A stretch of DNA of 64,000 bases. Source: Streptomyces tuirus. GTDB lineage: Bacteria; Actinomycetota; Actinomycetes; Streptomycetales; Streptomycetaceae. The translations under genes and the position numbers were made by a program. The stretch covers positions 4,762,001 to 4,826,000 of the forward strand of contig NZ_AP023439.1 of NCBI RefSeq assembly GCF_014701095.1, in the 5' to 3' direction. The notes below the pieces were generated by a model that saw nothing but the letters and a program-made list of their open reading frames with translations, was not told the origin of the DNA and did no database searches. Positions 1-7,997 of the stretch are shown here, piece after piece. Every line of letters begins with the position of its first letter. Within the stretch, counting starts at the first letter, position 1.

Positions 1-593
1 AGGGACAGGGCGGGCAGCGGGGCGTTCTCGCTCGCCACCACGATCGCCGTGTTGCCCGTCGCGATCACCGGGGCGAGCACCGAGACCAGGCCCAGGAACG
101 ACGACTCCTGCGGCGCCAGGACGGCGACCACGCCGGTCGGTTCGGGGGAGGACAGGTTGAAGAACGGGCCCGCGACCGGGTTGCCGCCGCCGACCACCTG
201 GGCGATCTTGTCCGTCCACCCCGCGTACCAGACCCAGCGGTCGATCGTGGCGTCCACGACCGCGGCCGCCTTGGACTTCGACAGGCCCTCGGCGTCGGCC
301 ACCTCACGGGTGAACTGGTCGCGGCGGCCCTCCAGCATCTCGGCGACACGGTAGAGGACCTGACCGCGGTTGTACGCCGTGGCGCCCGACCAGCCGCCGA
401 ACGCCTTGCGCGCCGCCACGACCGCGTCACGGGCGTCCTTGCGGGACGACAGGGGCGCGTTCGCCAGCCACTTGCCCTTCGAGTCGCTCACCTCGTACAC
501 CCGGCCGCTCTCGGAACGCGGGAACTTCCCGCCGACGTACAGCTTGTAGGTCTTGAAGACAGACAGACGCTGCTGCTCGGACTTCTCAGACAT
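1..593 (-). CDS. Aldehyde dehydrogenase family protein (3' part missing)
   Basis: This reading frame runs off the left edge, so only about the first 197 residues are present. They begin MSEKSEQQRLSV and contain the aldehyde dehydrogenase N-terminal fold, including the segment NPVAGPFFNLSSPEPTGVVA and the ATGNTAIV cofactor-binding strand. The catalytic Cys/Glu half lies outside the window. The ATG overlaps the end of the upstream dehydrogenase gene by 8 bp, so the two are almost certainly co-translated in one operon behind deoC. It is likely to act in oxidising acetaldehyde or another aldehyde from deoxyribose breakdown. The substrate is inferred from context only. Confidence 0.85.
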   Translation of the reverse strand, partial: MSEKSEQQRLSVFKTYKLYVGGKFPRSESGRVYEVSDSKGKWLANAPLSSRKDARDAVVAARKAFGGWSGATAYNRGQVLYRVAEMLEGRRDQFTREVADAEGLSKSKAAAVVDATIDRWVWYAGWTDKIAQVVGGGNPVAGPFFNLSSPEPTGVVAVLAPQESSFLGLVSVLAPVIATGNTAIVVASENAPLPALS

Positions 594-2037
594 CGAGGTA
601 CGCCTCCAGGCCGTGACGGCCGCCCTCGCGGCCGAAGCCCGACTCCTTGTAACCGCCGAACGGCGACGTCGGGTCGAACTTGTTGAACGTGTTGGACCAG
701 ACGACACCCGCGCGGAGCTTGTTCGCGACCGCCAGGATGCGGGAGCCCTTCTCCGTCCAGATACCGGCGGACAGGCCGTACGGCGTGTTGTTGGCCTTCG
801 CGACCGCCTCGTCCGGAGTGCGGAAGGTCAGCACCGACAGCACCGGGCCGAAGATCTCGTCGCGGGCGATCCGGTGCGCCTGGGTGACGTTCGTGAACAG
901 CGTCGGGGCGAACCAGTAGCCGCTCTCCGGCAGCTCGCACGCCGGCGACCAGCGCTCGGCGCCCTCCGCCTCACCCTGCTCGACGAGCGAGGTGATGCGG
1001 GTGAGCTGCTCCTCGGAGTTGATCGCGCCGATGTCCGTGTTCTTGTCCAGCGGGTCGCCGAGGCGCAGCGTGGACAGACGGCGCTTCAGGGACTCCAGGA
1101 GCTCCTCCTGGATCGACTCCTGCACCAGCAGGCGGCTGCCCGCGCAGCAGACCTGGCCCTGGTTGAAGAAGATGCCGTTGACGATGCCCTCGACGGCCTG
1201 GTCGATCGGGGCGTCGTCGAAGACGATGTTCGCGCCCTTGCCGCCCAGTTCCAGCGTGACCTTCTTCTTGGTTCCGGCGACCGTGCGGGCGATCTCCTTG
1301 CCGACGGCCGTGGAGCCGGTGAAGGCGACCTTGTTCACGTCGGGGTGGGCGATCAGCGCCGCGCCGGCGTCGCCGTAGCCCGGGAGGATGTTGACGACGC
1401 CCTTGGGCAGGCCCGCCTGGCGGCAGATGTCCGCGAAGAACAGCGCCGAGAGGGGGGTGGTCTCGGCCGGCTTCAGGACGACCGTGTTGCCGGTCGCGAG
1501 GGCCGGGGCGATCTTCCACGCCAGCATCAGCAGGGGGAAGTTCCAGGGGATGACCTGGCCCGCCACGCCCAGCGGCCTCGGGTTCGCCCCGTAGCCCGCG
1601 TGGTCGAGCTTGTCGGCCCAGCCCGCGTAGTAGAAGAAGTGCGCGGCGACCAGGGGCAGGTCGGCGTCGCGCGTCTCCTTGATCGGCTTGCCGTTGTCGA
1701 GGGTCTCCAGGACGGCGAGCTCGCGGGAGCGCTCCTGGATGATGCGGGCGATGCGGAAGAGGTACTTCGCGCGCTCCGCGCCCGGGAGCGCCGACCACTT
1801 CTCGAAGGCCCGGCGCGCGGCCTTCACCGCGCGGTCGACGTCCTCGGAACCGGCCTGCGCGATCTCGGAGAGGACCTCCTCGGTGGACGGGGAGACGGTC
1901 TTGAAGACCTTGCCGTCCGCCGCCTCGACGAACTCGCCGTCGATGAACAGGCCGTACGAGGGCGCGATGTCGGCGATCGCGCGCGACTCGGGGGCCGGGG
2001 CGTATTCGAATACCGAAGACACGTTTTCCATGGTCAT
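586..2037 (-). CDS. NAD(P)-dependent aldehyde dehydrogenase
   Basis: This is a full-length 483-residue member of the aldehyde dehydrogenase superfamily. The motif VTLELGGKGANIVF carries the general-base Glu, and FFNQGQVCCAGSR carries the catalytic Cys. The QVIPWNFPLLM and GSTAVGKEI cofactor-binding segments are also present. It lies 6 bp downstream of deoC, and its stop codon overlaps the start of a second dehydrogenase. DeoC releases acetaldehyde from deoxyribose-5-phosphate, so oxidation of acetaldehyde to acetate is the obvious role, although substrate cannot be read from sequence. A second in-frame ATG lies two codons inside the annotated start. Confidence 0.93.
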   Translation of the reverse strand: MTMENVSSVFEYAPAPESRAIADIAPSYGLFIDGEFVEAADGKVFKTVSPSTEEVLSEIAQAGSEDVDRAVKAARRAFEKWSALPGAERAKYLFRIARIIQERSRELAVLETLDNGKPIKETRDADLPLVAAHFFYYAGWADKLDHAGYGANPRPLGVAGQVIPWNFPLLMLAWKIAPALATGNTVVLKPAETTPLSALFFADICRQAGLPKGVVNILPGYGDAGAALIAHPDVNKVAFTGSTAVGKEIARTVAGTKKKVTLELGGKGANIVFDDAPIDQAVEGIVNGIFFNQGQVCCAGSRLLVQESIQEELLESLKRRLSTLRLGDPLDKNTDIGAINSEEQLTRITSLVEQGEAEGAERWSPACELPESGYWFAPTLFTNVTQAHRIARDEIFGPVLSVLTFRTPDEAVAKANNTPYGLSAGIWTEKGSRILAVANKLRAGVVWSNTFNKFDPTSPFGGYKESGFGREGGRHGLEAYLDV

Positions 2038-2043
2038 GGGGTC

Positions 2044-3012
2044 TCAGTCCACCGTCACGTAGTCGGGGCCGGAGTAGCGGCCGGTGGCCAGCTTCTGGCG
2101 CTGCATCAGCAGGTCGTTCAGCAGCGACGAGGCGCCGAAGCGGAACCAGTGGTTGTCCAGCCAGTCCTCGCCCGCGGTCTCGTTGACCAGCACGAGGAAC
2201 TTGATGGCGTCCTTGGAGGTGCGGATTCCGCCGGCCGGCTTCACACCGACCTGGATGCCGGTCTGGGCGCGGAAGTCGCGGACGGCCTCCAGCATGAGGA
2301 GGGTGTTCGCCGGGGTGGCGTTCACCGCGACCTTGCCGGTGGAGGTCTTGATGAAGTCCGCGCCCGCCAGCATCCCGAGCCAGCTCGCGCGGCGGATGTT
2401 GTCGTACGTCGAGAGCTCGCCCGTCTCGAAGATGACCTTCAGGCGCGCGGAGGTCCCGCAGGCCTCCTTCACGGCGGTGATCTCGTCGTACACCTTCAAG
2501 TATCGACCCGAGAGGAACGCCCCGCGGTCGATGACCATGTCGATCTCGTCGGCACCGGCGGCGACGGCGTCTCGCACGTCGGCCAGCTTGACGTCGAGCG
2601 CGGCGCGGCCGGCCGGGAACGCCGTGGCCACCGAGGCGACCTTCACGCCGGAGCCGGCGACGGCCTCCTTGGCCACGGCCACCATGTCGGGGTAGACGCA
2701 GACCGCCGCGGTGGCGGGCGTCGTACGGTCCGTCGGGTCGGGCTTGACCGCCTTCGCGCCGAGCGCCCGGACCTTGCCCGGGGTGTCCGCGCCTTCCAGC
2801 GTCGTCAGGTCGACCATCGAGATCGCGAGATCGATGGCGTACGCCTTCGCGGTCGTCTTGATCGAACGGGTGCCGAGGGAGGCCGCACGGCCCTCGAGCC
2901 CGACCGCGTCGACGCCGGGGAGCCCGTGGAGGAAGCGGCGCAGCGCGCTGTCGGACGAGGCGACGTCCTTGAGGGGGTGAGCTGCGGTGAGTGCAGAACT
3001 GGGCATGGTCAC
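2044..3012 (-). CDS. deoC: Deoxyribose-phosphate aldolase
   Basis: The 322-residue product is a class I aldolase that splits 2-deoxyribose-5-phosphate into glyceraldehyde-3-phosphate and acetaldehyde, the last step of deoxynucleoside salvage. The Schiff-base lysine sits in ADFIKTSTGK, and a second conserved lysine follows in GVKPAGGIRT. It is longer than the short bacterial DeoC (about 220 residues) and belongs to the long form. The GTG at 3012 is followed by an ATG two codons later. A TATGCT -10 box ends 6 bases before the GTG, so the transcript looks leaderless. Two aldehyde dehydrogenase genes follow directly in the same operon. Confidence 0.95.
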   Translation of the reverse strand: MTMPSSALTAAHPLKDVASSDSALRRFLHGLPGVDAVGLEGRAASLGTRSIKTTAKAYAIDLAISMVDLTTLEGADTPGKVRALGAKAVKPDPTDRTTPATAAVCVYPDMVAVAKEAVAGSGVKVASVATAFPAGRAALDVKLADVRDAVAAGADEIDMVIDRGAFLSGRYLKVYDEITAVKEACGTSARLKVIFETGELSTYDNIRRASWLGMLAGADFIKTSTGKVAVNATPANTLLMLEAVRDFRAQTGIQVGVKPAGGIRTSKDAIKFLVLVNETAGEDWLDNHWFRFGASSLLNDLLMQRQKLATGRYSGPDYVTVD

Positions 3013-3018
3013 CAGACG

Positions 3019-3048
3019 AGCATATCTACGCGCGTAGCGGCTGTACAG
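3019..3048 (-). promoter_or_regulatory. deoC leaderless promoter with palindromic operator
   Basis: On the minus strand a CTGTAC -35-like hexamer (3048-3043) and a TATGCT -10 hexamer (3024-3019) are 18 bases apart. The start codon follows the -10 box by 6 bases, which places transcription start at the GTG. A perfect 12-bp palindrome, CTACGCGCGTAG (3026-3037), fills the spacer. The same palindrome lies in front of the purine nucleoside phosphorylase gene. A protein bound there would block RNA polymerase. The central CG is typical of LacI-family sites, but the cognate regulator is not identifiable from this window. Confidence 0.7.
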
Positions 3049-3084
3049 CCCCCGGTTCTCTTCAACGGGGTTCCGAGCGGCTCG

Positions 3085-3240
3085 AGGGGGTGCCTGGGGG
3101 CGGGGGTGGTCTTCGGGGTGGGGCGGAGGGTCGGGGTGGCCTTGGGGAGGGGGCGGAGGGCTGGGTCGGAGGGCTGGGGTGGCCTTGGGGAGAGGGCAGG
3201 GGGCTGGGTCGGAGGGGGCGGAGGTACGGGGCGGGGCGGG
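3085..3240. repeat. G-rich tandem repeat tract with quadruplex potential
   Basis: The plus strand is almost free of A and contains repeated GGGCTGGG, GGAGGG and GGTGGCCTTGGGGAG units. The segment around 3088-3125 has four or more closely spaced runs of four or five G, which fits a G-quadruplex pattern. It lies between the deoC promoter and the start of the PH-domain gene, within that gene's presumed 5' region. Confidence 0.6.
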
Positions 3241-3257
3241 TCCGGCAGAATCGAGAC

Positions 3258-3974
3258 ATGACGAGCCCCGAACCCCAGTCCCCGGCGCCGCAGCCTTCGG
3301 AGCCCGAGTCCAAGGACCGGGTCCACCGGTCGGCCCCGGCCATCGCCGGTGGCGTGCTGCTGCTCGCCATCACCGGGTGGCTCGGAATCGACGCGATCGT
3401 CTCGGGGGAGGGGCGCACACCGTGGCTGGCGCTCGCCGTACTGCTCCTCGTCGTACCGCTCGTCATCGCCTTCACGCTCCGGCCCGCCGTGTACGCCGGC
3501 GACGACCGGTTGCGGATCCGCAACCCCTTCCGCATCGTCGTCGTGCCCTGGGGGCAGGTCGCGTCGCTGCGCTCCGCCTACTCGAACGAGGTCCTCACCG
3601 AGTCCGGTGCGAAGTACCAGCTGTGGGCCGTACCCGTGTCGCTGCGCGCCCGCAAGAAGGCCGCGCGGCGGGAGATGCGGGCGACGGCGCAGGCGCGGCG
3701 GGAGATGGGGCGGGACGAGGGCCGTGGCAGCGCACTCGGGATGCGGGCCGGTCTGGACGGGGGCCTCGGCGGTGGCCTCGGCAGGGGCTCCGTCTCCGAG
3801 GGGCCCGCGCGGGCCGAGACCGACCGGATCATGGACGATCTGCGCGGGCTGCACGAGGCGCGGCACGACGTGGAGTCGGCGCGGGGTGAGGTCACCGTGC
3901 GGTGGGCCTACGAGGTGCTGGCGCCGGCGCTGGCGGGGGCGGTGCTGTTGCTGATCCTCGTGGTGATGGGCTGA
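3258..3974 (+). CDS. PH domain-containing membrane protein
   Basis: The 238-residue protein begins MTSPEPQSPAPQPSEP, a proline-rich cytoplasmic leader. Two membrane helices follow at about residues 28-45 and 54-74. A bacterial PH-like domain comes next (RLRIRNPFRIVVVPWGQV), then a long charged Arg/Gly-rich stretch and a final C-terminal membrane helix (LAPALAGAVLLLILVVM). This architecture is common in actinobacteria and its biochemical role is unknown. The gene is monocistronic between deoC (divergent) and a small hypothetical gene. Confidence in the coding call is high; the function remains open. Confidence 0.85.
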   Translation: MTSPEPQSPAPQPSEPESKDRVHRSAPAIAGGVLLLAITGWLGIDAIVSGEGRTPWLALAVLLLVVPLVIAFTLRPAVYAGDDRLRIRNPFRIVVVPWGQVASLRSAYSNEVLTESGAKYQLWAVPVSLRARKKAARREMRATAQARREMGRDEGRGSALGMRAGLDGGLGGGLGRGSVSEGPARAETDRIMDDLRGLHEARHDVESARGEVTVRWAYEVLAPALAGAVLLLILVVMG

Positions 3975-4088
3975 CGGTTCGGCGGCCGGTCGTGCCGGTG
4001 TGGGGTGTGGGCTGGGTGCCCTTTCCGGCGTCGGGGCGTCGCCGAAAACCGGTGGAGTGCGTTCGCCGCCCGCGCCTAGGTTCGGGGC

Positions 4089-4448
4089 ATGAGTACCCGT
4101 ACCTTCCGTGTCACCGTCCGGGGCGTCTTCGACGGGCTGAGCGCCGAGCAGCGGGCCGGGCTGCTGGAGCGGGCCGCCGAGCACGACGTGCTGCGCGCCG
4201 CGTTCACGCCCGAGGGGAGCCTGACGTACGACGTGGCCGTGCGGCCCGCCTTCACGTTCCGCTTCCTCGACTCCGGGGAGGCCGAGGAGGACATCCTGTG
4301 GGCGACCGAGCGGGCCGAGGAGGCGGCGCGGGCATGGCTGGAGCAGCGCGGGTACGGCTACAAGAACCTCCGCTCCACCGCCGAGGACCTCTCCCAGGCG
4401 CCTCTCGGCAAGCGGCAGCGGCGGGAGGCCGCCCGGAAGGGTTTCTGA
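4089..4448 (+). CDS. Conserved hypothetical protein, probably DUF6204 family
   Basis: This is a small soluble protein of 119 residues starting MSTRTFRVTVRGVFDGLS, with no signal peptide or membrane segment. It has alternating beta strands and helices (FRVTVRG, LTYDVAVRPAFTFRF, WATERAEEAARAWLEQRGY) and a basic tail (GKRQRREAARKGF). The pattern resembles a ferredoxin-like fold, and I recall related actinobacterial proteins as DUF6204, without being able to check. It is convergent with the phospho-sugar mutase gene. No function can be assigned. Confidence 0.75.
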   Translation: MSTRTFRVTVRGVFDGLSAEQRAGLLERAAEHDVLRAAFTPEGSLTYDVAVRPAFTFRFLDSGEAEEDILWATERAEEAARAWLEQRGYGYKNLRSTAEDLSQAPLGKRQRREAARKGF

Positions 4449-4516
4449 GTCCTCGGCGGGGTGGCCGGGATCGGCGGGGGAGAGAAGCGAGCGGCGGTGG
4501 TGCGGGGGCTCGGCCC

Positions 4517-6178
4517 TCAGATGCCCGCCGCTGACGACAGGTCGCGCTTGATCGACTCCAGCAGCGCCGTCGCCTTCGCGCGGGCCGCCGGGAGATCCTT
4601 GTGCTCCCCGACCGGGATCACGACCTCCAGGTAGCACTTCAGCTTCGGCTCCGTGCCGCTCGGGCGGACGATCACCCGGGCGCCGTCGAGGGTGTAGCGC
4701 AGACCGTCCGTGGGCGGGAGGTCGGCCGTGCCCTTGGTGAGATCGTCCGTGCGGGTGATCGGCAGGCCGGCCAGCTCCGTCGGGGGCTGTTCACGCAGGC
4801 GCCGCATCGCGGCGGCGATGAGGGAGAGCTCCTCGACCCGGACCGACAGCTGGTCCGTCGCGTGCAGGCCGTGCTCGACCGCCAGGTCGTCCAGCAGGTC
4901 GAGGAGGGTGCGGCCCTCCTCCTTGAGCTGGGAGGCCAGTTCCGTGATAAGCAGCGCGGCCGTGATGCCGTCCTTGTCGCGCACGCCCTCGGGGTCCACG
5001 CAGTAGCCGAGGGCCTCCTCGTAGCCGTAGCGCAGGCCCTCGACGCGGGCGATCCACTTGAAGCCGGTGAGGGTCTCGACGTGCGGGAGGCCCGCCTTCT
5101 CGGCGATGCGGCCGAGGAGGGACGACGAGACGATCGACTCCGCGAAGGTGCCGGTCGCTCCGCGGCGGACCAGGTGGGCGGCGAGCAGGGCGCCGACCTC
5201 GTCGCCGCGCAGCATGCGCCAGTCGGTGCCGTCGGTGCCCTCGGGTGCGTCCTGTACGGCGACCGCGCAGCGGTCCGCGTCCGGGTCGTTGGCGATGATC
5301 AGGTCCGGGGCGGCTTCGCCGGAGAGCGCGCGTGCCGTAGCGAAGGCCAGGTCCATCGCGCCGGGCTCCTCCGGGTTGGGGAACGCGACGGTCGGGAACT
5401 CCGGGTCGGGGTCGGCCTGCTCCGCGACGAGGACGGGTGCCGGGAAGCCGGCGCGGGCGAAGGCGGCGAGGAGTACGTCCTTGCCGACGCCGTGCATCGC
5501 CGTGTAGACCGTGCGGGCCGTGCGGGGGGAGCCCTCGGAGAGGACGGCGTCCGTGCGGGCCAGGTAGGCGTCCAGGACGCTGTCGTCGAGGGTGTCCCAG
5601 CCCTCGGTGGGGCGCGGGACGGTGGTGAGGGACGGGACGGCGGCGATCTCCGCCGCGATGTCGGCGTCCGCCGGGGGGACGATCTGGGAGCCGTCGCCGA
5701 GGTAGACCTTGTAGCCGTTGTCGCGGGGCGGGTTGTGGCTGGCCGTGACCTCCACGCCGGCGACCGCGCCGAGGTGCCTTATCGCGAAGGCGAGCACGGG
5801 GGTCGGTAGGGGGCGGGGGAGGACGGCCGCGCGCAGGCCGGCGCCGGTCATGACGGCGGCGGTGTCCTGGGCGAAGTCGTGGGACTTGTGGCGGGCGTCG
5901 TAGCCGATGACGACGAGGCCGTCGTCGTGGCCCTGTTTCTTCAGGTACGCGGCGACGCCGGCCGCCGCGCGGATGACGACCGAGCGGTTCATGCGCATGG
6001 GGCCGGCGCCGAGTTCGCCGCGGAGGCCGGCGGTGCCGAACTGGAGGGTGCCGCTGAAGCGGGCGGCCAGTTCGGTGTGGTCCCCGGCCTCGATGAGACG
6101 GGCGAGTTCGGTGCGGGTGTCCGGGTCGGGGTCCTCGGTGAGCCACGCCTGGGCCTGTGCGATGAGTTCGTCGTGCAC
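4517..6178 (-). CDS. Phospho-sugar mutase (phosphopentomutase/phosphomannomutase-like)
   Basis: The 553-residue product belongs to the alpha-D-phosphohexomutase superfamily. The phosphoserine loop is TASHNPP, the metal loop is DPDADRCAV, the sugar-binding loop is CVDPEGVRDKDG, and the phosphate-binding loop is RPSGTEPKLKCY near the C-terminus. Members of this long subfamily act on hexose or pentose phosphates. Next to purine nucleoside phosphorylase and near deoC, a phosphopentomutase role converting ribose-1-phosphate to ribose-5-phosphate is attractive, but this is inferred from neighbours. The ATG at 6178 gives the canonical N-terminus MHDELIAQAQAWL. Confidence 0.9.
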   Translation of the reverse strand: MHDELIAQAQAWLTEDPDPDTRTELARLIEAGDHTELAARFSGTLQFGTAGLRGELGAGPMRMNRSVVIRAAAGVAAYLKKQGHDDGLVVIGYDARHKSHDFAQDTAAVMTGAGLRAAVLPRPLPTPVLAFAIRHLGAVAGVEVTASHNPPRDNGYKVYLGDGSQIVPPADADIAAEIAAVPSLTTVPRPTEGWDTLDDSVLDAYLARTDAVLSEGSPRTARTVYTAMHGVGKDVLLAAFARAGFPAPVLVAEQADPDPEFPTVAFPNPEEPGAMDLAFATARALSGEAAPDLIIANDPDADRCAVAVQDAPEGTDGTDWRMLRGDEVGALLAAHLVRRGATGTFAESIVSSSLLGRIAEKAGLPHVETLTGFKWIARVEGLRYGYEEALGYCVDPEGVRDKDGITAALLITELASQLKEEGRTLLDLLDDLAVEHGLHATDQLSVRVEELSLIAAAMRRLREQPPTELAGLPITRTDDLTKGTADLPPTDGLRYTLDGARVIVRPSGTEPKLKCYLEVVIPVGEHKDLPAARAKATALLESIKRDLSSAAGI

Positions 6179-6531
6179 GGTGTGGGGTCAGCCTCTCCGG
6201 TGTGGTGACGTGCGGTGTGCCTGAGGTGCGGTTTGCCTGCGGCGGGGTGTGCCTGCCGTGCGGTTCGCCTGCGGCGGGGTGGGGTGCGCGTTCTTCGCCT
6301 GGCGCCGGGGGTGGGTCGGGGCCGCGCCGGGGGGTGTCCGTCCTCGGAACGGCGCGATGGGGTCGGATACCGACTAACCCCCTGTCGACGCGCCAACCGC
6401 TGCGGGCGGACACCCCCCGACACGGCCCCTTGCGTACGACGGCGGGTGCGGGCGCGTCCCCATGGCTGTGCGCCCCTGGGGGCGCGGGGAACTGCGCGAC
6501 CGGCCACCACGGGCCCGCAGCCGCGAATCGC
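6179..6531. repeat. Gene-free interval with dispersed Streptomyces repeats
   Basis: No gene is supported here. Bases about 6332-6441 are a degenerate inverted copy of the sequence at about 10905-11003; both share GTGTCCGCCCGCAGCGGTTG and a CGCCGTTCCGAGGACGGA stretch on one strand. Bases 6470-6507 contain the common Streptomyces intergenic unit GGGGCGCGGGGAACTGCGCGA just after the phosphorylase stop. That unit is preceded by a CGCCCCTGGGGGCG hairpin that may end the phosphorylase transcript. It recurs at 27717. Confidence 0.7.
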
Positions 6532-7356
6532 TCAGAGACGACCCAGGACCTGCGCGAGCAGGGAGCCCATGCGGGTCGCGGAGTCGCGGCCGGCCTGGAG
6601 GACCTCCTCGTGGTTCAGGGGCTCGCCCGTCATGCCCGCGGCGAGGTTGGTGACGAGGGAGATGCCCAGGACCTCGGCGCCCGCCTCGCGCGCGGCGATC
6701 GCCTCGAGGACCGTCGACATGCCCACCAGGTCCGCACCGATGACCCGGGCCATACGGATCTCGGCCGGGGTCTCGTAGTGCGGGCCGGGGAACTGGGCGT
6801 AGACGCCCTCCTCCAGCGTGGCGTCGACCTCCTTGCACAGGGCCCGCAGGCGCGGGGAGTACAGGTCGGTGAGGTCGACGAAGTTCGCGCCGATGATGGG
6901 GGAGGTGGCGGTGAGGTTGATGTGGTCGCTGATGAGGACCGGCTGGCCGGGGCGCATGCCCTCGCGCAGGCCGCCGCAGCCGTTGGTGAGGACGACCGTC
7001 TTGCAGCCGGCCGAGACGGCGGTGCGGACGCCGTGGGCTACCGCGGCCACCCCCCGGCCCTCGTAGTAGTGCGTACGGCCCAGGAAGACCAGGGCGCGCT
7101 TGTTGCCGATCCGGTACGAGCGGATCTTGCCGCCGTGGCCCTCCACCGCCGGGGGCGGGAACCCGGGGAGCTCGGTGACCTGGAACTCGGCCTCGGGGGC
7201 GCCCAGCGCGTCCACGGCCGGGGCCCAGCCGGAGCCCATCACGAGGGCGACGTCGTGGGTCTCGGCGCCGGTCAGTTCGCGCAGGCGGGCCGCGGCGGCG
7301 TCGGCGGCGGCGTGGGGGTCGCCCTGGATGTCGTCCGGAAGAAGAGATGCGTTCAC
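6532..7356 (-). CDS. punA: Purine nucleoside phosphorylase
   Basis: The 274-residue protein is a trimeric-type purine nucleoside phosphorylase that splits inosine or guanosine with phosphate into base and ribose-1-phosphate. Diagnostic segments are [14 protein letters not shown], the phosphate loop [24 protein letters not shown], and the base-binding [15 protein letters not shown] chose the GTG at 7356 (MNASLLPDD) because a TACCCT -10 box ends 7 bases upstream, implying a leaderless mRNA. A longer in-frame start at 7407 would read straight through the shared operator and is unlikely. The mutase gene lies downstream on the same strand after a repeat region. Confidence 0.93.
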   Translation of the reverse strand: MNASLLPDDIQGDPHAAADAAAARLRELTGAETHDVALVMGSGWAPAVDALGAPEAEFQVTELPGFPPPAVEGHGGKIRSYRIGNKRALVFLGRTHYYEGRGVAAVAHGVRTAVSAGCKTVVLTNGCGGLREGMRPGQPVLISDHINLTATSPIIGANFVDLTDLYSPRLRALCKEVDATLEEGVYAQFPGPHYETPAEIRMARVIGADLVGMSTVLEAIAAREAGAEVLGISLVTNLAAGMTGEPLNHEEVLQAGRDSATRMGSLLAQVLGRL

Positions 7357-7363
7357 GCCGATG

Positions 7364-7393
7364 AGGGTAGCCGCTGTTTGCCTACGCGCGTAG
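7364..7393 (-). promoter_or_regulatory. Phosphorylase leaderless promoter with palindromic operator
   Basis: On the minus strand TACCCT (7369-7364) is followed by 7 bases and the GTG start, the spacing of a leaderless promoter. The perfect palindrome CTACGCGCGTAG occupies 7382-7393, where the -35 element would lie. It is identical to the palindrome in the deoC promoter, which points to one shared nucleoside-responsive repressor. Confidence 0.7.
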
Positions 7394-7463
7394 ATGGCGG
7401 AGCTCACGGGGTGGCGATCGTTGTGTTGTCGTTTCCGACGAGGGAGTGTCGCGCGGGCCGCCC

Positions 7464-7901
7464 TCAGCAGGGGCGCTTGCGGAGCTCCATCACGTAGTCG
7501 TGCGGAGCGCCGGCCGACTCGGCCGCGTCGGCGATCTCGCCCAGGTAGCGGGCGGAGGGCAGGCCGCCCTCGTAGGCGTTCAGGGCGAAGGCCCAGGCGG
7601 ATTCCTCACCGTCCAGGGTGTGGACCCGTACGCGGGTACGACGGTAGATGTCGAGGCCCACGCCCTCCCAGCGGTCGAGGGACTCCTCGTCCATCGGGGC
7701 GATGTCGTAGAGGGAGACGAAGACCTGGGAGAGCGGGTCCTCCACGATGGTCGGCAGAGCGCCCTCCCAGCCCATGTGCTCGCCGCCGAAGGTCAGTCGC
7801 CATCCGTTCAGCCAGCCGGTGGCGCGCAGCGGCGAGTGCGGGGCGCGGCGGGACATCAGCCGCGCGTCGAGGTTGCCGGCGTACGCGGCGTAGAGCGACA
7901 T
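7464..7901 (-). CDS. Gamma-glutamylcyclotransferase-like protein
   Basis: This 145-residue protein starts [16 protein letters not shown], matching the YAxYGSN-type substrate-binding loop of the gamma-glutamylcyclotransferase fold (here AYAGN). It continues with GWRLTFGG and VYDI-like segments typical of the small GGCT barrel. Members act on gamma-glutamyl amines or related amides, and many actinobacterial ones are uncharacterised. It is divergent from lpdA with about 96 bp between the starts. The fold call is fairly secure; the substrate is unknown. Confidence 0.8.
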   Translation of the reverse strand: MSLYAAYAGNLDARLMSRRAPHSPLRATGWLNGWRLTFGGEHMGWEGALPTIVEDPLSQVFVSLYDIAPMDEESLDRWEGVGLDIYRRTRVRVHTLDGEESAWAFALNAYEGGLPSARYLGEIADAAESAGAPHDYVMELRKRPC

Positions 7902-7997
7902 GGGGGAAGGGTACGGCAGCGGCCCCGGCGTCACTGTCGTAACAACAGGCGCACCGGCGGGGCCCCGGGGCGGTGGCACGCCGGGCGGTGCGGGACA

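Noticed and set aside
553-3261. A 902-codon plus-strand open frame opposite deoC and the aldehyde dehydrogenase
   Set aside because: It is the antisense shadow of real genes, Arg/Ala/Gly/Val-rich with no domain; high GC keeps antisense frames open.
7357-7407. Longer N-terminus for purine nucleoside phosphorylase
   Set aside because: It would translate the shared operator palindrome; the leaderless promoter before 7356 explains the region better.
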